In this document: in pieces, positions 33,395-45,179 of the stretch | Layout: each line of letters begins with the position of its first letter | How positions within the stretch are numbered: the stretch's first letter is position 1 | Assembly: GCF_039555335.1 (NCBI RefSeq) | Contig: NC_092641.1 | Coordinates: forward strand, 30,068,848-30,132,847 | Length of the DNA: 64,000 bases | Source: Amphiura filiformis | Taxonomy: Eukaryota; Echinodermata; Ophiuroidea; Amphilepidida; Amphiuridae | Direction of reading: 5' to 3' | Position numbers and translations under genes: made by a program | The notes under the pieces: generated by a model | The model's database searches: none | The model's input: the letters and a program-made list of their open reading frames with translations, nothing else | Told to the model about the DNA's origin: nothing

Positions 33395-34670
33395 ATTTTT
33401 TTTTTTTTTTGGTGGGGTCGTGAAAATACTGGGGGGGTCATAATGTTTATGCCAAAATGGGAGGGGTCATAATTTATTTACACCAAAAATAGGAGTTAAT
33501 TAAAATATTTATCATGAAGAGCGCAAAATTTTGTCCATGTTCCGCTCCCTTTCCTGACACTTACTAGGCCTATAAATGTTTTTGCACGCTTCACCCTTAG
33601 TTCAAACAATGGATTGAGTCTGCGTGGGCAGAAGGGGGGTCATATAAATTTTCACCACGAGATTGTAAAAATTCTGATAGCACATCACTCAGCAAGACGG
33701 CTCTTAGGAATGATCCGTTTTTCATCTCGCGCTTTTAGCTATAAACTAGTAATGCCATCCTTATATATTATGTAAATCATAATGAGTAGGCCCGGCCAGC
33801 TCTTCCGATGATGCCTCAAAGCAACTTAATTCATGAGACTTCCTGGAGCTGGTCCCTACACGGTCCCTGCCTGACGGGGGGAACTTTATAAGTGAAGGTA
33901 TGTGCCTACTGGCATCACGAAGTAGGGGCCTATCGGTACAAAATATATGGGGGCAGGGGTCATTGGGTATAGATATCAAATAAGGGGTTATTGGCTAGAA
34001 AATTTCAATACAAATTTGCTGAAATAAGAGAATTTGAAAGTTGCTGCATTATTTTGTGGCATTTTGGTGATACCATTCTAGAAAAAAAGGGGTCATTGGG
34101 TAGTCAAAAGAGGGGTCATCGGGTATGACTTTTTCAAAAAAGGGGTCATCGGGTATAGTAGACTTCAAAGAGGGGCCAATTGACAGGCACATAATACTGT
34201 CACTTCTAAAGTTGAGTGCCCCCGGCCTGGACACACCAGAAGCATACTGACCGGGGACAGGAGGAAGGGGAACAAGTTTGCTCCATCTGGCTCGAAATAC
34301 TGGGACAAAATTGCAATGACCAAAAATCGTAATTACTTTGATCTGGCTGCCTCAAAATGGAGCAAAATCCTATTTCTTGTTCAAAATTTTCCAAATTTCA
34401 ATGCAAATTTGCTGAAATAAGAGAATTTGAAAGTTGCTGCATTATGTTGTGGCATTTTAGTGATACCATTCTAGAAAAAGGGGGTCATTGGGTAGTCGCA
34501 ACTAAAAAAGGGGTCATTGGGTAGCCGCACTAAAAAGAGGGGTATGACTTTTAAAAAAAAGGAGTCATCGGGTATAGTCAACTTCAAAAGAGGGGCCTAT
34601 TGACAGGCACATACTATCACTTCTAAAGTTGAGTGCCCCGGCCTGGACACACCAGAAGCATTGGGCACAC
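33395..34670. repeat. GGGGTCAT-type repeat region with an internal 393-bp tandem duplication
   Basis: Many GGGGTCATTGGGTA units. The block from TGCTGAAATAAGAGAATTTG (34018) through GTTGAGTGCCCCCGGCCTGG recurs 393 bases later (34411 onward). The end GAGTGCCCCCGG resembles the terminus of the element at 48732-49900. A related GGGGTCATA stretch lies at 63858-63930. Confidence 0.65.
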
Positions 34671-34748
34671 ACTGGGTCACATAATTTAATTTATACAAAA
34701 AACATTAAGAGTCCCACGTTACATCGCATGGTAAAAGTGACAAGAACG

Positions 34749-34818
34749 ATGTTTTAATATAAAATAATTCACTGACGTTTTGTACGAAACGTCAGTGAAT
34801 TATTTTATATTAAAACAT
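34749..34818. repeat. Perfect 32-bp hairpin with a 6-base loop
   Basis: 34749-34780 and 34787-34818 are exact reverse complements around TGTACG. The arm begins ATGTTTTAATATAAAATAAT and ends TCACTGACGTTT. No mismatch is seen. Confidence 0.95.
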
Positions 34819-35064
34819 TGTTGAACAACACCTTTTTGTTCAGTTTCTTTTCACATTATACAAAGCCTTATATCATGTCAGATCTTGATCTTATGTCTTG
34901 ATATGTAGTTTCAATAAACCATGATAAACAGTAAATATTCTATGCGGTCATTAAATTCATATTTAATCACTGATCATGATGTTTGATTCTAAAAATTCAA
35001 TGATGCTAAAAAAAGATAAAACAATGTTTCATTTTACAATGTACATGCATTTGGTCAGTAAAAT

Positions 35065-35458
35065 GTATAAGTTGGATTTGACACAATTTTGACACAATGA
35101 AATTATCAACAAAATGGCTAAGTAAAATTTGACACAAATTTGACACAATGAAATTATCATGAAAATGACTAAGTAAAATTTGACACCAATTTGACATACA
35201 AAAAATTTTTTTGTCAAATTTGACACAGATTTGACACAATTTTGACACAAATTTGACCCTCATACTTTTCATTTGAGAATCTAAGTTAAATTTGACATAG
35301 TTTTGACATACTTCAATTTTTTTGACACATATTTGATACAATCAAATATATGTCAAAATCTATTTTACATAGTTTTGATATATCAAATTTGTATCAACAT
35401 GCCATTTAACATATTTTTGATATACTTTTGATATATATTTGACATAAAAATTTCTGCG
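35065..35458. repeat. Clustered TTTGACAYA motif array, locus 2
   Basis: TTTGACACA, TTTGACATA and TGTCAAA recur every 10-20 bases, with a 53-bp-scale repeat of AAATGGCTAAGTAAAATTTG at 35111-35180. Here most copies lie on one strand, unlike locus 1. Confidence 0.85.
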
Positions 35459-35510
35459 TGGGCATATCCGTATTCGAGAAATCCTGCGCGCAGCGATGTC
35501 GCGTCGTTAA

Positions 35511-37408
35511 AGGTGAACCTCATTGAAAATAAAGTTATATATCAATGGAAAGCTTATGATGTCAGGATACTAAAAATTATTTTTTCTGATTTTTTTTATG
35601 GCCAATAAAGCTGAAAAATTAAAAAAATGATTGAATTTTTGGTCTTTTTTAAGGCGCCCAAAAAGCACCCAAATCAATCGTCTATGACCTTGAGAATGCT
35701 CGTGACGTAAGCTCAGGGTTCGCAGTCACGTGATCCTACTCGGAAACATGTAAACAAGACTTGCTTCCTGTACTTTGCAAGCTGCCCGGCAAGTCTGATT
35801 TTTACAATAAAGCTTGAAATTAGAGGAATCTTCAAGTTGCTGGTTCCTTCTTAGAAATAATAGAATTATTGTCAACACATGAATTTTCCGTAACTTTTTG
35901 ACAAAATCAGTCATAACTCTGGGTATAACTGGGTAATTGAGTTTGAATTTCGCGCTGGGATCAATCCCATGCGCAAATGCTTGCTGCTACCGTTCATGTC
36001 ATGGACTGAATAAACATGATCGAATAACAAATTAAATACTTGTTTGTGACATTCTCTATTCTTGATTCATTTTAAAATATCTGATTAAAAAAAATATCGT
36101 CTTGAAGTACGGTAATCAAAAAAATAATAAAAAACCGCCGATTTCATCAAATCCAGCCCATATGAAGGTTTTCATATTTAGCGCATTGCGGTAATACATT
36201 CTTTCCACACAATCGCGATTGAAAGAAACAGATACTCGGCAGATACTTTATTATAAAATAAATACAATTTAGGCTTAGTAGGCCGTTATTTAATGGAATT
36301 CTGAAATCTGAATGAAATTAAAATATTGTCACTTGTGTCACGATTCTTTAATGATAGTACAATCAGTGTACGGTACTGAAAAAGTGAAACATTCATGTTT
36401 TATGGATTACCGAACACGATGCGCAAATTGCTGCTGGATGCTGAAGAAATGGCAGGGACGGATATGCACAAACACAGCGACTCGCTTCGGGGCTTCGTCC
36501 TCGTAGCACTTGCGCTGTCAGGAGATTTTGATCAATCGTTCCCTTATATTTGGAACATTTACAGGAATAAATTTTGCTGATGAAGTAGCAATAAGTTGGA
36601 AATATCAGAATGTGAATATCAAATCGGTCATTTTGTCTGCAAGTACAGTACAGTCGCGGATACTGAACACTCGGCGTAGTGAGACTCAGTCAGTCACTGA
36701 GCTGAGCTCATCCCGTATATACGAGTTCGCCTATCATACATGACCGGCTATGACCGGTTGTAAAGCTAAGAAATTATTAAAAAATCCTGTACATGTACCT
36801 TATTCTATGCCTTCATTTTCTCATTGTGATAAGTTCATCTCAACTTGGTGTGACGATCTGAACTGGTAGCACTAGCAGTTATTTTTTGCAATCTGTTTTC
36901 ATTCCGGTTCTTCGGCGAATCTTCGCTCTTCGTGCTTTACTGTAATATTCCCTATGCATATCGTGGATGGCTTGGCCTATCCCAAATCACCCCGGCCAGC
37001 ACTTTTCCCATTTTTAAATTCACACACTTTATTCAGGAACTTCATTCTTGATTTGATCATGATATTTCCTTCATGTTATTCTTATTTTATTGAAGATATT
37101 TTTCATGTAAAGTAAGTTGACAATGACTGAATTAGTGCATTGGCCCGATGCATGCCACAGTAATACACGGACATTGTGTTTACAATCAAACCCGGAAGTA
37201 ACTGTGTGTCCCCGTGCTGACGTCATCATCGAAAGCGCCCAATTTGAACGATTTCGTTTTGTAATTTAGGGGGGGTGCCAATATCCAATCTTTGCATGGA
37301 GATTATGTCTATCCTGGTGCGTTAGGCAAATAAAAAATATTCTTTTCTGCTTCCTGGCATCATAAGCTTTTCATTGATATATAACTTTATTTTCAATGAG
37401 GTTCACCT
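35511..37408. mobile_element. 1.9-kb TTAA-flanked inverted-repeat element
   Basis: AGGTGAACCTCATTGAAAAT at 35511 is mirrored by ATTTTCAATGAGGTTCACCT ending at 37408; the inverted similarity extends for about 75 bases through AAGCTTATGATG. TTAA occurs at 35507-35510 and 37409-37412. Two short GC-richer ORFs near 36312-36743 show no recognisable transposase motif. Confidence 0.82.
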
Positions 37409-37412
37409 TTAA

Positions 37413-37680
37413 AGTTACCTTCTGAGATATCCGCAATTATGTATAGTTTAGAAACACTATTTTATTTTAATATTTTGTGAAAATAAGAAATTGAATTTTC
37501 ATAAATAATTATGAAAATTTAAAACTAAAAGCTTAATTAGTTTTTGAGATATGCATTTTTAAAGTGGATAAATTACAAACCGCAGCTTGAGAAAACAATT
37601 GAATACATAAGAAATATCGAATATACCAGATATTTCAGAGGAAGTAGAATATTGTCCCCCCCCACCGCCACTGCCCAAAT
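37413..37680. other. AT-rich non-coding stretch
   Basis: Nothing recognised. Confidence 0.4.
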
Positions 37681-37930
37681 AGCAATACAACATTGGCCCA
37701 ATGTAAGTACAAACATTGGACCAAGTGGCTTGCAACATTGGGCCAATGTCTTTTGCCATGGGCCTAAGTTGGCCCAATGTCCAGATGCCAACCAAGGTCC
37801 AACATTGGTCCAATGTAATAGCCCAATGTATGAAGTCCAAACATTGGACCAACATTGGCTTGCAAATTGGGCCAATGCCTTTTCTGCCATCGGGCCAATA
37901 TTGGCCCAATGTCTAAGCTTGCCAACCAGG
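37681..37930. repeat. Degenerate GGCCCAAT repeat, possible relative of the 51-bp satellite
   Basis: Contains CAACATTGGCCCAATGTA, CAACATTGGGCCAATGTC, TTGGCCCAATGTCC and GGGCCAATATTGGCCCAATG at irregular spacing. The core is the same palindrome found once per monomer in the satellite that starts 650 bases downstream. Confidence 0.75.
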
Positions 37931-38372
37931 CGGCGGATGACATGATCGGCCGGCAACTTGTGAAACAGCCCGGCCGTATGGCATTTTCCTTATAGGCCTA
38001 CTTGGTTTGTTTTTGGGGTTCATTATCGAACCCCAACGGTTTTAGCTTGTATTTATATTATTTATCAACATAGGCCTATTTGTTTGTGATATTTCAAGCG
38101 TTTTAAAATTTCAAAATAACCCCATTCAATTACACGGTTGACGATGGACATTTACTGAATTTAGAGAATGCACGTCGTACACCACCTGATGCCAACCAAG
38201 GCAAATAAGCACATTGAGACAAAATAATGACAAAAATAGTAGTTAATAGCTAGTGTATACTTTCCTTACATTAAGTCTTACAATACCTGGCTATCTAAGC
38301 TTATCTATTTTACAACGAATGAAAATTGCCTAGCTTAAGTTTATGCAAGTTACTTATCTTACTTCACCGTCC
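37931..38372. other. Non-coding stretch
   Basis: No gene or bounded repeat recognised. Confidence 0.4.
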
Positions 38373-38457
38373 CGGGTTCACCGTACGGGGATTTGAACCA
38401 GAGACCTTCTGTATAGGAGTCTGATGCCTTACCGTTTGGGCCAACGTGGATGTGTAG
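38373..38457 (-). other. tRNA-like sequence (tRNA pseudogene or SINE head)
   Basis: On the minus strand GGCCCAAACGGTAAGGCATC resembles a D arm, then CAGACTCCTATACAG an anticodon arm (an Arg-CCT-like loop), then GGTCTCTGGTTCAAATCC, which contains a B-box-like GGTTCAAATCC. The acceptor stem and anticodon stem do not pair cleanly, so a functional tRNA is unlikely. Confidence 0.5.
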
Positions 38458-38579
38458 GCCTACATTTGATAAAATGATTTTAAGTTAATTTAAGCAATAG
38501 TTTGATGACTAAACCGGCCAAAGTGCATGTTTTATAAATATTGATCAAATTTATTGATAACATTTACAGATTTACCACG

Positions 38580-41500
38580 AATGGCATACCAACATCGGCC
38601 CAGTGTTGCAATCCCAACTATCGAAACAGGAATGGCATACCAACATTGGCCCAAAAATATGTTGCAATGCCAACTATCGAAACAGGAATGGCATATCAAC
38701 ATCGGCCCAATGTTGCAATGCCAACTATCGAAACAGGAATGGCATTCCAACATTGGCCCAATGTTGCAATGCCAACAATCGAAACAGGAATGGCATACCA
38801 ACATTGGCCCAATGTTGCAATGCCAACTATCGAAACAGGAATGGCATACCAACATCGGCCCAATATTGCAATGCCAACTATCGAAACAGAAATGGCATTC
38901 CAACATTGGGCCAATGTTGCAATGCCAACTCTCGAAACAGGAATGGCATACTAACATCGGCCCAATGTTGCAATCCAAACTATCGAAACAGGAATGGCAT
39001 TCCAACATTGGCCCAATGTTGCAATCCCAACTATCGAAACAGGAATGGCATTCCGACATTGGCCCAATATTGCAATCCCAACTATCGAAACAGGAATGGC
39101 ATACCAACATCGGCCCAATGTTGCAATGCCAAACAGGAATGGCATTCCAACATTGGCCCAATGTTGCAATCCCAACTATCGAAAGAGGAATGGCATACCA
39201 ACATCGGCCCATTGTTGCAATGCCAACTATCGAAACAGGAGTGGCATTCCAACATTGGCCCAATGATGCAATCCCAACTATCGAAACAGGAATGGCATAC
39301 CAACATCGGCCCAATGTTGCAATGCCAACTATCGAAACAGGAATGGCATTCCAACATTGGCCCAATATTGCAATCCCAACTATCGAAACAGGAATGGCAT
39401 ACCAACATCGGCCCAATGTTGCAATGCCAACTATCGAAACAGGAATGGCATACCAACATCGGCCCATTGTTGCAATGCCAACTATCGAAACAGGAATCGC
39501 ATTCCAACATTGGCCCAATGTTGCAATCCCAACTATCGAAACAGGAATGGCATCCCAACATCGGCCCAATGTTGCAATCCAAACTATCGAAACAGGAATG
39601 GCATACCAACATCGGCCCAATATTGCAATGCCAAATATCGAAACAGGAATGGCATTCCAACATTGGCCCAATATTGCAATCCCAACTATCGAAACAGGAA
39701 TGGCATACCAACATCGACCCAATGTTGCAATGCCAACTATCGAAACAGAAATGGCATACCAGCATCGGCCCAATGTTGCAATGCCAACTATGGCATACCA
39801 ACATTGGCCCAATGTTGTAATGCCTACTATCGAAACAGGAATGGCATACTAACATCGGCCCAATGTTGCAATCCAAACTATCGAAACAGGAATGGCATTC
39901 CAACATCGGCCCAATGTTGCAATCCCAACTATCGAAACAGGAATGGCATTCCGACATTGGCCCAATATTGCAATCCCAACTATCGAAACAGGAATGGCAT
40001 ACCAACATCGGCCCAATGTTGCAATGCCAAACAGGAATGGCATTCCAACATTGGCCCAATGTTGCAATCCCAACTATCGAAAGAGGAATGGCATACCAAC
40101 ATCGGCCCATTGTTGCAATGCCAACTATCGAAACAGGAGTGGCATTCCAACATTGGCCCAATGTTGCAATCCCAACTATCGAAACAGGAATGGCATACCA
40201 ACATCGGCCCAATGTTGCAATGCCAACTATCGAAACAGGAATGGCATTCCAACATTGGCCCAATATTGCAATCCCAACTATCGAAACAGGAATGGCATAC
40301 CAACATCGGCCCAATGTTGCAATGCCAACTATCGAAACAGGAATGGCATACCAACATCGGCCCATTGTTGCAATGCCAACTATCGAAACAGGAATCGCAT
40401 TCCAACATTGGCCCAATGTTGCAATCCCAACTATCGAAACAGGAATGGCATACCAACATCGGCCCAATGTTGCAATGCCAACTATCGAAACAGGAATGGC
40501 ATTCCAACATTGGCCCAATATTGCAATCCCAACTATCGAAACAGGAATGGCATACCAACATCGGCCCAATGTTGCAATGCCAAACAGGAATGGCATACCA
40601 GCATCGGCCCAATGTTGCAATGCCAACTATGGCATACCACATTGGCCCAATGTTGCAATCCCAACTATCGAAACAGGAATGGCATACCAATATCGGCCCA
40701 ATGTTGCAATGCAAACTATCGAAACAGGAATGGCATCCCAACATCGGCCCAATGTTGCAATCCAAACTATCGAAACAGGAATGGCATTCCAACATTGGCC
40801 CAATGTTGCAATGCCAACTATCGAAACAGGAATGGCATACCAACATTGGCCCAATGTTGTAATGCCTACTATCGAAACAGGAATGGCATCCCAACATCGG
40901 CCCAATGTTGCAATCCAAACTATCGAAACAGGAATGGCATACCAACATCGGCCCAATATTGCAATGCCAAATATCGAAACAGGAATGGCATTCCAACATT
41001 GGCCCAATATTGCAATCCCAACTATCGAAACAGGAATGGCATACCAACATCGACCCAATGTTGCAATGCCAACTATCGAAACAGAAATGGCATACCAGCA
41101 TCGGCCCAATGTTGCAATGCCAACTATGGCATACCAACATTGGTCCAATATTGCAATCCCAACTATCGAAACAGGAATGGCATTCCAACATTGGCCCAAT
41201 GTTGCAATGCCAACTATCAAAACAGGAATGGCATACCAACATCGACCCAATGTTGCAATGCCAACTATCGAAACAGAAATGGCATACCAGCATCGGCCCA
41301 ATGTTGCAATGCCAACTATGGCATACCAACATTGGTCCAATATTGCAATCCCAACTATCGAAACAGGAATGGCATTCCAACATTGGCCCAATGTTGCAAT
41401 GCCAACTATCAAAACAGGAATGGCATACCAACATCGACCCAATGTTGCAATGCCAACTATCGAAACAGAAATGGCATACCAGCATCGGCCCAATGTTGCA

Positions 41501-42707
41501 ATGCCAACTATGGCATACCAACATTGGTCCAATATTGCAATCCCAACTATCGAAACAGGAATGGCATTCCAACATTGGCCCAATGTTGCAATGCCAACTA
41601 TCAAAACAGGAAGGGCATACCAATATCGGCCCAATGTTGCAATGCAAACTATCGAAACAGGAATGGCATCCCAACATCGGCCCAATGTTGCAATTCAAAC
41701 TATCGAAACAGGAATGGCATTCCAACATTGGCCCAATGTTGCAATGCCAACTATCGAAACAGGAATGGCATACCAACATTGGCCCAATGTTGTAATGCCT
41801 ACTATCGAAACAGGAATGGCATCCCAACATCGGCCCAATGTTGCAATCCAAACTATCGAAACAGGAATGGCATACCAACATCGGCCCAATATTGCAATGC
41901 CAAATATCGAAACAGGAATGGCATTCCAACATTGGCCCAATATTGCAATCCCAACTATCGAAACAGGAATGGCATACCAACATCGACCCAATGTTGCAAT
42001 GCCAACTATCGAAACAGAAATGGCATACCAGCATCGGCCCAATGTTGCAATGCCAACTATGGCATACCAACATTGGTCCAATATTGCAATCCCAACTATC
42101 GAAACAGGAATGGCATTCCAACATTGGCCCAATGTTGCAATGCCAACTATCAAAACAGGAAGGGCATTCCAACATTGGCCCAATGTTGCAATGCCAACTA
42201 CCGAAACAGGAATGGCATACCAACATTGGCCCAATGTTGCAATGCCAACTATCGAAACAGGAATGGCATCCCAACATCGGCCCAATGTTGCAATGCCTAC
42301 TATCGAAACAGGAATGGCATCCCAACATCGGCCCAATGTTGCAATGCCTACTATCGAAACAGGAATGGCATACTAACATCGGCCCAATGTTGCAATGCGA
42401 ACTATCGAAACAGGAATGGCATTCCAACATTGGCCCAATGCTGCAATGACAACTATCGAAACAGGAATGGCATTCCAACATTGGCCCAATATTGCAATCC
42501 CAACTATCGAAACAGGAATGGCATACCAACATCGGCCCAATGTTGCAATGCCAACTATCGAAACAGGAATGGCATCCCAACATCGGCCCAATGTTGCAAT
42601 GACAACTATCGAAACAGGAATGGCATACCAACATCGGCCCAATGTTGCAATGCCAAGTATCGAAACAGGAATGGCATACCAACATCGGCCCAATGTTGCA
42701 ATGCCAA
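38580..42707 (+). repeat. 51-bp satellite array, about 80 monomers
   Basis: The usual monomer is CAACATTGGCCCAATGTTGC followed by AATGCCAACTATCGAAACAG and GAATGGCATAC, 51 bases (for example starts at 38697 and 38748). Variants are CATCGG for CATTGG, GCATTCC/GCATCCC for GCATACC, and 39-bp monomers lacking TATCGAAACAGG or a similar segment. Long open frames on both strands (up to 943 codons) are a by-product of the 3 x 17 unit and of the absence of stops, not genes: the peptides are just the unit reread, such as MAYQHWPNVAMPTIETG. Confidence 0.97.
41044..41619 (+). repeat. Higher-order repeat: 192-bp unit x3 within the satellite
   Basis: The marker CCAACATCGACCCAATG starts at 41044, 41236 and 41428, spacing 192. 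Each unit is three 51-bp monomers plus one 39-bp monomer and includes ATTGGTCCAATATTGC and CTATCAAAACAGG variants that are specific to it. Confidence 0.88.
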
Positions 42708-43907
42708 TTACTATACCTCATAAATATTTATTAGGCAATCCAGACATCTAATTGGTTAATAACGCCAGCGTCCGAGTACGGTATTTTGACGACTTCACCG
42801 CGCCTGTGCAATTACTCGCACGCGGGGAAGTAGTAAAAACTTCCGCACCCTACTACCACACGGTGTCGTGTCTCGACCCCGCGCGTCACCGTTCCTTCAG
42901 ACGTAACATTATCTACACAGCGGCGATTCTGCAGACGCGTTTATCGTGAAAATGGCGTCTGCTGCAGTTATTTTGCTGAGATTACCGATGGATAATAACA
43001 CGCGAATTTGACATTTTATGAAACAAAATGCTATTTATGGAATGTTAAAAACAAAATTAGAATAATATACGTCAAAATGTAAATTGATTGAACAAAAATC
43101 CTCCAATAAAATCAGGTATAAGCAAAATATTAAGCTTAGGCCTATTTACCATGCTGGCCGGCACGTTGACTGGTGTGTTGTTGACTTTTGTTTGAACGAT
43201 TTTACCGTGATAGTGAAAATATTTATGAGGTATAGTAAAACAAATACAACATGTTCCATTTCGGGGAAGTATTCAAAACTACTGGTCCCGAGGTGTTGGA
43301 TGATTTGATTACTTCCCGACGCGTACTTCCCCTCAAAACATGTAGACCATGGGACAAGGCTTGTAAAGTGCTTCAGAAAGTAGTTTTCGTTCTCCCTTTC
43401 TGGGTAGAGGATGGTATATACATGAAAATATAGCTATTATATCACTGATCAATAATATAACATTTCCCACTTTCAAGAGTTGCACGTTGTAATTTAGGAG
43501 TTATTTGGGGTTAAAAATGTGTTTTTCGTGATTTTTTGCCATTTTTGCCCAAAAATGTCAAATATTAAAATAGCTGTAACTTTCAAAATAAATTGAGTAG
43601 CAATTTCATTTCTATTGTAGATGTTACATATTACATGGACGTCTAACACTGGTGAATAAAAATGTCACAGCACAACTCTAAAATATAAAAAAAATGGCAA
43701 AAACCATATTTGTGTGCTATTTCGGCCATTTTTGAGCTAAAAATGTAATTTTTGCATGGGGAAAAAAATAAATATAAATTTTATTGATTTAAAAAATATG
43801 TCATTATGTCAACCTAGTTATTCTGAACAAAAAGTTAATGATGGTGAATGTCTGTGACCTATAGTTTTTGATCTATGGCCCTTTCAAATTCATATATGGA
43901 CTAAAAT
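42708..43907. other. Unique segment between two parts of the satellite
   Basis: 42756-42960 is relatively CpG-rich; the rest is AT-rich. No gene is recognised. Because satellite resumes at 43908 the segment may be an insertion, but I found no clear terminal repeats. Confidence 0.35.
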
Positions 43908-44176
43908 AGCAACATCGGCCCAATGTTGCAATGCCAACTATCGAAACAGGAATGGCATACCAACATTGGCCCAATGTTGCAATGCCAACTATCGAAACAG
44001 GAATGGCATACCAACATTGGCCCAATATTGCAATGCCAACTATCAAAACAGGAATGGCATTCCAACATTGGCCCAATGTTGCAATGCCAACTATCGAAAC
44101 AGGAATGGCATACCAACATCGGCCCAATGTTGCAATGCCAACTATCGAAACAGGAATGGCATACCAACATTGGCCC
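43908..44176 (+). repeat. 51-bp satellite, second block, left part
   Basis: Five monomers of the same unit; cut at ATTGGCCC by the element at 44177-44626. Confidence 0.95.
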
Positions 44177-44626
44177 CAGGGTTCGCAGGTTTTTGACGCA
44201 GGTGGAAAAAACCGCGGTTTAACCACGGTTTTAACCGCTTGGCAAAAACAGTTTTTGCCGGCAAAAATGGCAAAAACTAAAAAAGTGATTTAAAGTTCAG
44301 ATTTTTGATCTCAAAATGAATTATTAAATTGAGAAATTATTTTCCGGAGTGTAACAAGGCCAGATTTTGTAATTAAAAATAACATATTAAGAAATTAAAA
44401 GCATGTACATGTATTTTCATTGCTCACTTAGTGCATTTAACTGAAATCTGGCATATCAAATTCAAAACTTTTTCAATTTAAAGACTTGATGAGACAAAAA
44501 TATGTTGAATGATTCATAATAAGTTGTATGTTTACTGTTTATGAGCTTTCTGTGTACTTGTTAACATTTGAGTGACTATACATAAGTTTTTGCCATTTTT
44601 GCCGGCAAAAACCGAACTTAACCCTG
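44177..44626. mobile_element. 450-bp hAT-like element inserted in the satellite, perfect 8-bp target duplication
   Basis: Begins CAGGGTTCGCAGGTTTTTG and ends GGCAAAAACCGAACTTAACCCTG minus a few bases of perfect complementarity; subterminal TTTTTGCCGGCAAAAA blocks are inverted. Flanks 44169-44176 and 44627-44634 are both ATTGGCCC, which is satellite sequence. Non-coding. Confidence 0.92.
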
Positions 44627-45022
44627 ATTGGCCCCTTGTTGCAATCCCAACTATCGAAACAGGATTTGGCATACCAACATCGGCCCAATATTGCAATGCC
44701 AATTACTATCGAAACAGGAATGGCATACCAACATTGGCCCAATGTTGCAATGCCAACTATCGAAACAGGAATGGCATACTAACATCGGCCCAATGTTGCA
44801 ATGCCAACTATCGAAACAGGAATTGCATTCCAACATTGGCCCAATGCTGCAATGACAACTATCGAAACAGGAATGGCATTCCAACATTTGCCCAATATTG
44901 CAATCCCAACTATCAAAACAGTGTTGGCATACCAACATCGGCCCAATGTTGCAACTATCGAAACAGGAATGGCATACCAACATCGGCCCAATGTTGCAAT
45001 CCCAACTATCGAAACAGAAAGG
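44627..45022 (+). repeat. 51-bp satellite, second block, right part
   Basis: About eight more variable monomers, including shortened ones; runs directly into family B repeat sequence at about 45040. Confidence 0.92.
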
Positions 45023-45039
45023 TCACCTTATCCAATTTC

Positions 45040-45178
45040 TGCCAAAATCGCTTGACCCCCCCCCTTTTGACCTGCCAAAAAATGCTTGGCCCCCCCCGTT
45101 TGGCCTGCCAAAAATTCTTTGTCCCCCCCCCCCCCTATAATTCACCACCCCGGGGTACACATAATTATTGCACCACCC
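45040..45178 (+). repeat. Repeat family B, copy 4 (left-truncated by satellite)
   Basis: GCCAAAATCGCTTGACCCC through CCCCGGGGTACACATAATTATTGC, nearly identical to 5410-5512. C homopolymers are longer here. Confidence 0.85.
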
Positions 45179-45179
45179 C

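Noticed and set aside
38532..42751. Long ORFs (296-943 codons) on both strands
   Set aside because: They are re-readings of the 51-bp satellite in five frames; peptide repeats follow the DNA unit exactly and no start, splice or domain signal supports a gene.
38580..45022. CRISPR-like array interpretation of the regular repeats
   Set aside because: No unique spacers; the whole 51-bp unit is repeated, and the sequence context is eukaryotic.
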